A stretch of DNA of 47,452 bases from a bacterium (GTDB lineage: Bacteria > Actinomycetota > Acidimicrobiia > Acidimicrobiales > Bin134): NCBI GenBank assembly GCA_026709025.1, contig JAPOTT010000031.1:1-47452 (forward strand), read 5' to 3'. Every line of letters starts with the position of its first letter. Position 1 is the stretch's first letter. The notes beneath the pieces are model-generated. The model was given only the letters and a program-made list of their open reading frames with translations, made no database searches and was not told the DNA's origin. Position numbers and translations under genes: made by a program. Of this stretch, positions 24,982-33,030 are shown one piece after another.

Positions 24982-25725
24982 TTAGGGGCAAAGACCACTG
25001 CTGGTCAATACAGGGAAATCTGGAACACCCAAATCAATCTGCTCATAGCAGTCTGAGTCCACCTTTTCGAGGAAGGTTGCAAGGGCTACGGCTTTTGCTT
25101 GCGAGCTATCTGCGCTTCCCCAAAGGGCCTGACGGTCGCCTTCAAGCCCAACCACTACTTGAGCGTTTTGCCAGCTTATAGCACCTAATGAGTACCGTCC
25201 TGCTAGCGGCATCAACGCCTCACTAACCTCCAAGAGGGGTGCCGCGCTAGACGCTAGCCAACCACCTGGTTCTGGCACCGAAGCCACCTGCACCACGGGG
25301 AGTTTTTGCTGCCTGTTACCTTCTTGCAACACTCGACCCTTAACGTCAACTAGAACCCAAAAGTCTCCTGTGTAAGCTTGTGCAACTGCCTCGCGCTCAA
25401 CAACATCCAATGTAATCTTGCCTCCCCAAGTACGGTTGGAACGCACCCGATGCACCCAGGGCAACGCAGCAACGGAGCGACGCGGCCCATCCAAATCTAA
25501 CCCAAGTAGCGGGGTGCCAACCTCTATGCCAGCCGCATCAAGCACGTTTTGCGAGCCAGTACGCTGCGCGCCTATCACCACCACCTCATCAACATCTAAA
25601 AATGGACTCTGAGTGAACCCCCACGTCAGCGCCACAAGCAACCCAACAACCCCCAACAAGATCCATATTCTCAGCCGACGACGAGCGCGCACATCGGTGC
25701 GCCGGGCAGCTATACGAGGCTCCAC
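24982..25725 (-). CDS. ftsQ: Divisome protein FtsQ
   Basis: FtsQ links early and late divisome proteins. The 247-residue protein (GTG start) has a basic cytoplasmic N-terminus (R-R-T-D-V-R-A-R-R-R-L-R), one transmembrane segment at about residues 19-38, then a POTRA domain beginning S-P-F-L-D-V-D-E-V-V-V-I-G, and the beta domain with P-W-V-H-R-V and V-E-R-E-A-V-A. Position between murB and ftsZ fits. It starts 32 nt after the murB stop. Confidence 0.93.
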   Translation of the reverse strand: MEPRIAARRTDVRARRRLRIWILLGVVGLLVALTWGFTQSPFLDVDEVVVIGAQRTGSQNVLDAAGIEVGTPLLGLDLDGPRRSVAALPWVHRVRSNRTWGGKITLDVVEREAVAQAYTGDFWVLVDVKGRVLQEGNRQQKLPVVQVASVPEPGGWLASSAAPLLEVSEALMPLAGRYSLGAISWQNAQVVVGLEGDRQALWGSADSSQAKAVALATFLEKVDSDCYEQIDLGVPDFPVLTSSGLCP

Positions 25726-25757
25726 AGTTAATCCTCAGTACCTATAATCCTCAGTAC

Positions 25758-26744
25758 CTAATTCCAAGAGCCAGGGTCATCCCACGGACCGGGGGCAAAA
25801 CCCACCAGCTTGGTCTCAGGTATCAAATCCACCGCGAACTTAAGCTTTACTGCTTGGAATACCTCACACATAAGCGCAAAAACATCATCTGCTGAACCGT
25901 TGTGATCTACAACAAAGAAGTTGGCGTGCTTTTGCGACACCTCACAAGAGCCGTGACGCAACCCCTTCAACCCTGCGGCTTCTATGAGATGCCCGGCACT
26001 GTGGCCAGTTGGGTTCGTGAAAACCGAACCAGCATTTTGTCCGCCGGGTTGGTTGTTTCTACGCCAACTAACAATCTCAGCAATCTGAGCTTGTGCCGAT
26101 GCAACATTGCCGTTTTCTAATAACAACTCGGCGCTCAGAACCAAGTGATGCGGAGCCAAACCAGAGCTACGGTAGCCAAACCTCAGACGCTGTGTGTCCC
26201 AACGCTCTACGATGCCACTGCGAAGATCTGCCACCTGCGCTGCTACCACCGAAGCTGCCATGTCGGAACCATGTCCCCCGGCGTTCATACGCACAGCGCC
26301 ACCCACAGAACCAGGTACACCCACAGCCCACTCGAATCCGCTAAGACCCGCCGCGGCACTTTTGCGGGCAACCACAGCCAAGCTTGCAGCGCCACCAACA
26401 CAAAGGCCCACGCCGCTAATCTTAAGCCAATCAAAACTGCGGGCTAGCCAGATACCCACACCCTCAAAGCCCGCATCTGCCACCAACAGGTTAGACCCCT
26501 TACCCACCACCAAAATATGTTGATTTTCTGTTGCGCTCAACGCCTCGGCTAGCGCTGTAAAGTCCACATCGGCAGGCAAGCTCACACCCACCCGCACAGC
26601 CCCACCCACCCGATAGGTTGTCTCTGCCCCCACCCCACGATCGCGCCTTACAGCATCTACACCCAACACCCCCACCAGGGCCTCTGCGGTGCGATCCAAT
26701 GCTGTTCGGTCTCGCTTGGAGTTACCCCATTGGGCCTTAGCCAT
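25758..26744 (-). CDS. murB: UDP-N-acetylenolpyruvoylglucosamine reductase (MurB)
   Basis: MurB reduces enolpyruvyl-UDP-GlcNAc to UDP-MurNAc using NADPH and FAD. The 328-residue protein shows the FAD-binding segments V-V-G-K-G-S-N-L-L-V and G-V-P-G-S-V-G-G-A-V-R-M-N-A-G, the Y-R-S-S motif, and the catalytic Ser240 in N-A-G-S-V-F-T-N-P. K-H-A-N-F-F-V follows near the end. The ATG lies 2 nt after the murC stop, so the two are probably translationally coupled. Confidence 0.97.
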   Translation of the reverse strand: MAKAQWGNSKRDRTALDRTAEALVGVLGVDAVRRDRGVGAETTYRVGGAVRVGVSLPADVDFTALAEALSATENQHILVVGKGSNLLVADAGFEGVGIWLARSFDWLKISGVGLCVGGAASLAVVARKSAAAGLSGFEWAVGVPGSVGGAVRMNAGGHGSDMAASVVAAQVADLRSGIVERWDTQRLRFGYRSSGLAPHHLVLSAELLLENGNVASAQAQIAEIVSWRRNNQPGGQNAGSVFTNPTGHSAGHLIEAAGLKGLRHGSCEVSQKHANFFVVDHNGSADDVFALMCEVFQAVKLKFAVDLIPETKLVGFAPGPWDDPGSWN

Positions 26745-26746
26745 GG

Positions 26747-28129
26747 TTAGCTCTCCAGCAAAGACATAACCTGATCCGGCACTTCGGTTATGTCACCTGC
26801 ACCCAACGTGAGGCACAGATCGCCTGGGCGCAGCACCTCCACCAACCGCTCCACCACATCGGATAACGAGGCCAGATAAGTGATGTCGCCTGCAGGGTTG
26901 TGATCAGTTACAGCCTGCCAAATCAACTCGCCAGACACCCCAGCAATTTCTGCTTCGAACGCCGCGTATATGTCGGTCAAGATCACCACATCAGCTAGGT
27001 TGAAGCAGCTTGCAAAGTCCTGCCACAAGTGTGCTGTGCGAGTGTAACGATGCGGCTGAAACACACACACCACCCGCTGCCAATTACCTCGGTGCGCGGT
27101 GCTCAAAGCACAAGACACCTCTGTAGGAAGGTGGGCATAGTCATCTATGAACTCCACTCGTGCTGCCACACCGCGTTTCTCAAAACGCCGAGCGACACCA
27201 GCAAATGTTTCCATAGCTGCAGCTACGCTGGTGGGCTCTGCGCCAAGCGTACAGGCCATGGCCAACGCACCCACCGCATTGAGGGCATTGTGATGCCCCG
27301 CCATCGGCACAACCATCTCTACGGTCTCACCGCACGGATGTTGCACCAAACCAACAGTGGTCAATCCCTGCGTACCCAACGGCAGCCAGCGATAGTCAGC
27401 AGCAGGTGCGGTACCATACAGCACGCGTTTGCACCCCTGTGAAGCTGCCAAAGCCCCAGGATCATCAGCACACACCACCAGCGCTTCGGTAGCTTGGCTA
27501 CAAAATTGCTTAAACTCGGCTTGTAACATCTCGCTGCTGCGATCTGTGCTCAGGTGATCCGCCTCAACGCTGGTAACCAACGCTCTCTTAGCTCCAATCT
27601 GCCAAAAGGTGCCGTCGCTTTCATCGGCTTCGACAACAAACCATTCTCCACCACCCCAGCGAGCCCCGATGCTGCCATCGGCTAGCGCTGCGCCCACTAG
27701 GTAGCTCAGATCAACCCCGGTGGCAGCAAGGATGTGAGCCAGCATTGCCGTGGTGGTTGTTTTGCCGTGTGTACCTGCTATGGCAACCATAGACCGGAAC
27801 GCACCAATAGCAGCCAATAACTCAGCACGGCACCACACTGGAGTGCCGCCGTCTCGGGCCGCTCGTACCTCTGGATTCTCTTTGCTCACCGCAGTGGATC
27901 TAGCTACCAAATCCACAGCAGCCACATGGGCGGAATCATGGCCCACAAACACCTCTATGCCCTCAGCCCGCAAGCGTTCCAGAATTGGTGAATCGGCAAC
28001 GTCGCTTCCGCTAACCAACTTGCCCATCTGTTGCAAAAGAACAGCCAGCGCCGACATGCCCGCTCCCCCAACACCAACAAGATGCACCTGCAGCAAGCCC
28101 TCCAAGCCAACGGCGCTGCGCTCAGACAT
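26747..28129 (-). CDS. murC: UDP-N-acetylmuramate--L-alanine ligase (MurC)
   Basis: MurC adds L-Ala to UDP-MurNAc with ATP. The 460-residue protein has the N-terminal UDP-binding domain (H-L-V-G-V-G-G-A-G-M-S-A-L-A), the ATP loop G-T-H-G-K-T-T-T (119-126), V-E-A-D-E-S-D-G-T and N-A-L-N-A-V-G-A, and the C-terminal domain with R-R-F-E-K-R-G and D-D-Y-A-H-L-P-T-E. In the last motif the second His common in the family is Leu here. ATG 28129 lies 5 nt after the murG stop. Confidence 0.97.
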   Translation of the reverse strand: MSERSAVGLEGLLQVHLVGVGGAGMSALAVLLQQMGKLVSGSDVADSPILERLRAEGIEVFVGHDSAHVAAVDLVARSTAVSKENPEVRAARDGGTPVWCRAELLAAIGAFRSMVAIAGTHGKTTTTAMLAHILAATGVDLSYLVGAALADGSIGARWGGGEWFVVEADESDGTFWQIGAKRALVTSVEADHLSTDRSSEMLQAEFKQFCSQATEALVVCADDPGALAASQGCKRVLYGTAPAADYRWLPLGTQGLTTVGLVQHPCGETVEMVVPMAGHHNALNAVGALAMACTLGAEPTSVAAAMETFAGVARRFEKRGVAARVEFIDDYAHLPTEVSCALSTAHRGNWQRVVCVFQPHRYTRTAHLWQDFASCFNLADVVILTDIYAAFEAEIAGVSGELIWQAVTDHNPAGDITYLASLSDVVERLVEVLRPGDLCLTLGAGDITEVPDQVMSLLES

Positions 28130-28134
28130 TGCTC

Positions 28135-29379
28135 CTACCCCTGCGTGCCGCTGGGTAGGGGCATAGGGCCGCTAGCGTGCTTTTCCAGCAAATCTGCCAC
28201 CCGCTCATCGGCATCCAAACAACCCAGGCTTTTGGCCCTTTTTGCCATTGCCTCTAAGCCTGTGGGGTTGCTAAGCAATCTTTCCACCTCCACAATCAGC
28301 TTGTTTGCGTCCAACTCCTCATCTAGCGTCAGCACAGCCGCGCCCTGTGCAGCCAAATAGGTAGCGTTGGCCATTTGGTGATCGCCAGGTGCCCCAGCAA
28401 GCGGCACTAACAAGCTAGCCACGCCCACCGCCGTCAACTCTGCCAAGCTAGATGCACCAGCACGCCCCACAATCAAATCAGCCGCTGCGTAAACATCGGC
28501 CATCTGCTCACAGTACTCGGTTGCTAGGTACTGTAGCCCGAGACCTGACTTGTCAGCTTGAGTGTGAGCTTGAGCGCTAGCTTGAGCGCTAGCTTGAGCC
28601 TCAGCCTGTGTAACAGCTTGGGCAGCACGGCGCAAAGCAGCGAGTTGGTGCCAATCACGCTTGCCAACAACGTGATATACGCTGAGATCGGCGCGGTCAC
28701 GCCAAGCTCGCACAGCTTCAAAGGTGGCCGAGTTTATGCGAGCTGCCCCCAAAGATCCGCTCACCACGACCACCAGCAAGCGCTCGGGGTCAACTCCCAA
28801 AGCTGTCCGAGCCCGCATCCTGTGGGCATGGGGATCTACCGCTTGAATCTCATCTCGCACCGGGTTGCCAGTGCGTACCGCTTTTGGCAAGCCTGTATCT
28901 GGAAAAGCTACGGCCGCAGCCTGTGACCAGCGACCAGCTAGCCGATTAGCCAACCCTGCCACGGCGTTTTGTTCGGCAATCACCAACGGTATGCCAAGAC
29001 GTTTTGCAGCCAACACACACGGCACGCTGGCGTATCCACCAACCCCCAACACAACGCCAGGTTCTAGCCGCCGTAACAGGCCGATAGCCTGCGGTACTGC
29101 TTTGGCCAACCCCCAAACCGACTTAGCATTTTGCAAGCTCATCTGTCGCTGTATTCCTCTGCCAGCCAACACGCTCAGCTCAAAACCCGCCTTTGGCACA
29201 AGGTCTTTCTCCACTCCCCTAGACGAGCCCACAAAATGAATAGCCCGAGGCTCATACCCCCGCTTCACCAATGCCCCGGCCACAGCCAACCCCGGGTACA
29301 CATGGCCTGCGGTGCCTCCTCCGGCAATAACCACCCTCACAGGGTGAGAAACTTGAGGCTTAGCAGATGACATTGACAT
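28135..29379 (-). CDS. murG: Lipid II synthase glycosyltransferase (MurG)
   Basis: MurG transfers GlcNAc onto lipid I to make lipid II at the inner face of the membrane. The 414-residue protein has the G-G-G-T-A-G-H-V-Y-P-G loop at about 20-30, G-V-G-G-Y-A-S-V-P, A-E-Q-N-A-V-A-G-L-A-N-R and the C-domain donor-site motif G-R-A-G-A-S-S-L-A-E. An Ala/Gln-rich insertion (A-Q-A-S-A-Q-A-S-A-Q-A-H) interrupts the C-domain near residue 265 and is encoded by short DNA repeats. The ATG is 2 nt after the ftsW stop. Confidence 0.96.
   Translation of the reverse strand: MSMSSAKPQVSHPVRVVIAGGGTAGHVYPGLAVAGALVKRGYEPRAIHFVGSSRGVEKDLVPKAGFELSVLAGRGIQRQMSLQNAKSVWGLAKAVPQAIGLLRRLEPGVVLGVGGYASVPCVLAAKRLGIPLVIAEQNAVAGLANRLAGRWSQAAAVAFPDTGLPKAVRTGNPVRDEIQAVDPHAHRMRARTALGVDPERLLVVVVSGSLGAARINSATFEAVRAWRDRADLSVYHVVGKRDWHQLAALRRAAQAVTQAEAQASAQASAQAHTQADKSGLGLQYLATEYCEQMADVYAAADLIVGRAGASSLAELTAVGVASLLVPLAGAPGDHQMANATYLAAQGAAVLTLDEELDANKLIVEVERLLSNPTGLEAMAKRAKSLGCLDADERVADLLEKHASGPMPLPSGTQG
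28556..28610 (-). repeat. 12-bp coding repeats inside murG
   Basis: Near-copies of GCTTGAGCGCTA recur in this stretch and encode A-Q-A-S-type residues, an insertion between conserved MurG segments. Confidence 0.7.
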
Positions 29380-29381
29380 CT

Positions 29382-30614
29382 TCAGTTCACTCGGGCAGGC
29401 CGTTTAGCAATTTCAGGCCGCCGTGACTCTGCAGATTTGGGAGCAGCAGCCCCAATCTGGCGAGCTACGTTCAACAAGATGCCACTAGCAGCCATGCTAG
29501 TGATAAGCGCCGAGCCTCCCACCGACAAAAAGGGCAGAGGCACACCGGTTACAGGCAACCAGCCCAACACCGCAGCAATGTTCAGCCAAGCCTGAGTGCC
29601 AATCCAAACGGTAATTCCGGTAGCCAAAACCTGCCCAAAACGGTCACGGCTGTTTATAGCTACCCAGATGCCACAATAGATAAACCCGGCAAACAACAGC
29701 ACAACAAACATGGCTCCTAACCACCCCATCTCTTCAGCCAAAACAGCAAAGATGAAGTCGGTTTGTGCCTCAGGCAAAAACCCCCATTTGATGCGACTCT
29801 CCCCCAAGCCCAAGCCAAATAAACCCCCAGAAGACATCCCCACCCTGGCTTGAATCGTTTGCCAGCCAGCATCTAAAGGATCCGACCATGGATCGAACAA
29901 GGTCTGGATTCGCTCGCGCCGATAACCGGTTACCCATGCACCGGTTACTGCTGCCACACCGCTCACCAACGACCATAACGTGAGCGGGATAAGCGGTGCA
30001 CCAGCAATGTACAGGGCTGCGAATGCTATGCCAGCAATGAGCAACGGCGTAGCCAAACTGCGCTGCAACAAGATCAAAACACACATGGCAGTACACACCA
30101 CCAACACAGGGTGAATGGTTACTCGAGCACTTCGCTCGCTGCCAACCTTGTCGGCCAGCCAAGCCGCAGCAAACACGACCATTGCTAGCTTGGCGAACTC
30201 TGAGGGTTGAAAGCTGATGGGGCCGATGTATATCCAGCGAGTAGCGCCGTTTGCAGACGTGCCGATTCCTGGAACGAGCACCGCCACCAACAACAACAGC
30301 GCCACGCCCACCATCGGCACCGCAAACTTTTTCAGCCTGTGGTAATCGAAGCGCATCATGGTTATCAACGCCAACAAACCCACAACAGCCCACACCAACT
30401 GACGCTGGAAGGTGAAAAAGGTGGATTGACCTGCGTACAAGCTGGTAACCGAAGAAACCGACAACACCATCACCAACCCGGTCGCGGTCAAGACGAATAC
30501 AGCCCCAAACAACAAATAAAACGGTGCGGTAGCTCGCCCCACCGGTGCTGCAAACAGACCAGACACCCTGCTTCGCCTAGCCGGAGCTAAGCCGTTAACA
30601 CCGATTACGCTCAT
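29382..30614 (-). CDS. ftsW: SEDS-family septal glycosyltransferase FtsW
   Basis: FtsW polymerises lipid II into septal glycan together with FtsI. The 410-residue membrane protein has about ten hydrophobic segments and the family motifs W-I-Y-I-G-P-I-S-F-Q-P-S-E-F-A-K, R-I-x-x-L-F-D-P-W-S-D-P-L-D-A-G-W-Q (with the conserved Asp), F-I-F-A-V-L-A-E-E-M-G and P-F-L-S-V-G-G-S. At residues 184-189, where most relatives have Q-P-D-L-G-T, this protein has Q-R-S-L-A-T. The start overlaps the murD stop (ATGA). Confidence 0.95.
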   Translation of the reverse strand: MSVIGVNGLAPARRSRVSGLFAAPVGRATAPFYLLFGAVFVLTATGLVMVLSVSSVTSLYAGQSTFFTFQRQLVWAVVGLLALITMMRFDYHRLKKFAVPMVGVALLLLVAVLVPGIGTSANGATRWIYIGPISFQPSEFAKLAMVVFAAAWLADKVGSERSARVTIHPVLVVCTAMCVLILLQRSLATPLLIAGIAFAALYIAGAPLIPLTLWSLVSGVAAVTGAWVTGYRRERIQTLFDPWSDPLDAGWQTIQARVGMSSGGLFGLGLGESRIKWGFLPEAQTDFIFAVLAEEMGWLGAMFVVLLFAGFIYCGIWVAINSRDRFGQVLATGITVWIGTQAWLNIAAVLGWLPVTGVPLPFLSVGGSALITSMAASGILLNVARQIGAAAPKSAESRRPEIAKRPARVN

Positions 30615-31999
30615 GGCGAGCCTCCCATCAACTCACGTACCACCTCACAAAAGTGCTCCCCTCGTTCTACATACGAGCCGTACCAATCAAAAGAAGCACA
30701 CCCGGGCGACAAAAGCACCGCATCGCCCTCACAAGCACTGTTTGCACTTAGCTGTACCGCCTCCAACATAGAACCAGCAGCAGTTGTTGGGCAGCGACCA
30801 GCAAACACACGACCCACCTCCGCCGCGGCCTCGCCGATGGTCACCACAGCCCGCAACGCGTCGGCAATCTCAACCAGCGGGCCCAAACCTAGGCCCTTGT
30901 TACGCCCTCCCGCTATGAGCACCACCTTGCCCTTGCCCGCAGACTGTGCTGAATTGGCCAGCGACCGCACCGCAGCACAAACCGCATGGGGAGTTGTGGC
31001 CTTGGAATCGTCAAAGTACCGCACCCCACAATGTTCGCCCACAAACCACAACCTGTGCGCTAACCCATCCCACTCCAACATAGCCAAACGCACCGCTTCA
31101 GGCCTAGCGCCTGCCGTCATAGCCAAAGCAGCGGCACCAAGCAGGTTAGAGAGATCATGGGGCATCTGGCGCTTGAGTTCTACACAATCCACAAGCTTGT
31201 GGGTACCAGCCCACAAAGCGCCATTGGCTAAACGGAAATCTCCTTCGTGAAGCCCGTAAGTAATCACACGAGCCGCTTGAGGGGCATGCGCTGCCACCAC
31301 AGGATCGTCCAAGTTCACTATGGCCGTGTTGTGAGCCTCAGCATCTCTCCAAATAGCAGCCTTTGCGGCCCGATATGTATCTAGCGAGGCGTGTACGTCC
31401 AAATGATCGGGTGCGAAGTTGAGCCAAGCTGCTACCTCAGGCTTATAGCAACAGCTGTGGCCCAACCTAAACGAGGATGCCTCCACCACAAAGGCTTGTG
31501 GCACAGGGTTGTCGATGGCTTCTATGAGCGGCGTATCGGTGTTGCCAGCAACTGTTGTTGCGATATCGCTAGCCTCCAACATACAAGCTGCCATGTTGGT
31601 CACGGTGGTCTTGCCGTTGGTGCCGGTTACGGCCAAGTTGGGGCGCTCATCCCATCTCTGAGCCAGGTCTAGCTCAGAGATGACAGGCACATCTAACCTA
31701 GTAGCCGCAGCAAACACAGGATGCGATTCAACTAACCCAGGCGTAGGCACAAGCACCTCTGTGGCTCTCACCAGTTCCGCCCACTCCCCCTCACTAGGCC
31801 GCTCCAGCAGTTCCAAACCCAACGAAACAGCGTGGCTTTGGGCTTGGGTGCGCGCGGCATCGCTGCCAAGCCCATCATCACCAAGCAACACCTGATGCCC
31901 ACGTTTGGTGAGCTGGGTGGCCACTGCCCGATTGGTGATACCATAGCCCGCCAACAAGAACCGCTTGGAGGTCTGTGCAGAGGGCGTGTTGGAGATCAT
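30611..31999 (-). CDS. murD: UDP-MurNAc-L-alanine--D-glutamate ligase (MurD)
   Basis: MurD adds D-Glu to UDP-MurNAc-L-Ala. From ATG 31999 the product has 462 residues; GGAGG lies 7 nt upstream of that ATG, and the longer open frame is ignored. Visible motifs are the N-terminal G-Y-G-I-T-N-R-A, the ATP loop T-G-T-N-G-K-T-T (125-132), E-A-S-S-F-R-L, N-F-A-P-D-H-L-D-V-H, D-D-S-K-A-T-T-P-H-A and L-L-S-P-G-C-A-S-F-D. ATGA overlaps join it to mraY upstream and ftsW downstream. Confidence 0.96.
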   Translation of the reverse strand: MISNTPSAQTSKRFLLAGYGITNRAVATQLTKRGHQVLLGDDGLGSDAARTQAQSHAVSLGLELLERPSEGEWAELVRATEVLVPTPGLVESHPVFAAATRLDVPVISELDLAQRWDERPNLAVTGTNGKTTVTNMAACMLEASDIATTVAGNTDTPLIEAIDNPVPQAFVVEASSFRLGHSCCYKPEVAAWLNFAPDHLDVHASLDTYRAAKAAIWRDAEAHNTAIVNLDDPVVAAHAPQAARVITYGLHEGDFRLANGALWAGTHKLVDCVELKRQMPHDLSNLLGAAALAMTAGARPEAVRLAMLEWDGLAHRLWFVGEHCGVRYFDDSKATTPHAVCAAVRSLANSAQSAGKGKVVLIAGGRNKGLGLGPLVEIADALRAVVTIGEAAAEVGRVFAGRCPTTAAGSMLEAVQLSANSACEGDAVLLSPGCASFDWYGSYVERGEHFCEVVRELMGGSP

Positions 32000-33027
32000 T
32001 CCGCCCCTCCAACAGATACAAAGTCGGCATAAAACAGCCCCAATGCGATAGCTGTCAGCAAACCAGCCACTATCCATAAGCGAATTATCACCGTGGTTTC
32101 AGGCCAGCCCCACAGCTCAAAATGATGGTGTATGGGTGCCATGCGAAATACCCGTTTACCAAAAACCTTAAAGCTGAACACCTGAATGATCACAGACAGT
32201 GTCTCCATCACAAACAGCCCACCAATGATGGGCAACAACAGGTGAGTGTTGGTGGACAGCGCCAACACCGCTAGGCCCGTACCTAGCGCCAAGGAACCAG
32301 TATCACCCATAAATATCCGCGCCGGGGCAGCGTTCCACCACATGAACCCAGCAGCAGCACCCACCATAGCCGCGGCGATTATGGCTAGGTCTAAAGCGTG
32401 CGGCACCCCATAGATCTCCTCATGGCGAAAAGCCCAGAATCCGATCACCACAAAAGCAGCAAAACCAAACACCGATGCACCTGCAGCCAAGCTGTCTAGC
32501 CCATCGGTTAAGTTCACAGCATTGCTGGTACCCAAAATCAATAGCACCACCCAGAGCCCCCAACCCCATGGTCCCAAATCAATGTTTAACGAGTCGTAGC
32601 GGGTAAAAGACAACTCGGTATGCACGTCGGTCAAATTCAGCATTGCAACGGCATAAGTCACCGCTACAGTCAACAGACCCAATATCTTGGCTGTCTTGTT
32701 TAAGCCCAGATTGCGTTCCCTAGAAACCTTTAGCCAGTCGTCCACAAAGCCAACCACTGCGGCTGCCAAGATGGTGAATATCACGATCAAACCAGTGCGG
32801 GTGAAGATGCCGTTGTAAAGATCGCTGATTACATAGCCCGCCAACGCCCCGCCCACAATGGCCACACCCCCCATAGTGGGAGTGCCCGCCTTGCTGACGT
32901 GACCTTGCGGGCCATCTAAGCGAATGGGTTGACCGATGGAGCGCTTTTGCAAAAAGGGAATCAAAAAGCGGGTTCCAACAAGCGTGACCGTGCCAGAAAT
33001 AGCTAGGGCAAACAGCAGGCGAATCAT
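31996..33027 (-). CDS. mraY: Phospho-N-acetylmuramoyl-pentapeptide transferase (MraY)
   Basis: MraY makes lipid I from UDP-MurNAc-pentapeptide and undecaprenyl phosphate. The 343-residue membrane protein has about ten hydrophobic segments, the F-V-D-D-W-L-K motif (Asp96-Asp97), N-A-V-N-L-T-D-G-L-D-S-L-A, F-M-G-D-T-G-S-L-A-L-G and M-A-P-I-H-H-H-F-E. Its substrate is the product of MurF, but no murF lies between murE and mraY: the gap here is only 3 nt. Confidence 0.97.
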   Translation of the reverse strand: MIRLLFALAISGTVTLVGTRFLIPFLQKRSIGQPIRLDGPQGHVSKAGTPTMGGVAIVGGALAGYVISDLYNGIFTRTGLIVIFTILAAAVVGFVDDWLKVSRERNLGLNKTAKILGLLTVAVTYAVAMLNLTDVHTELSFTRYDSLNIDLGPWGWGLWVVLLILGTSNAVNLTDGLDSLAAGASVFGFAAFVVIGFWAFRHEEIYGVPHALDLAIIAAAMVGAAAGFMWWNAAPARIFMGDTGSLALGTGLAVLALSTNTHLLLPIIGGLFVMETLSVIIQVFSFKVFGKRVFRMAPIHHHFELWGWPETTVIIRLWIVAGLLTAIALGLFYADFVSVGGAE

Positions 33028-33030
33028 TGC

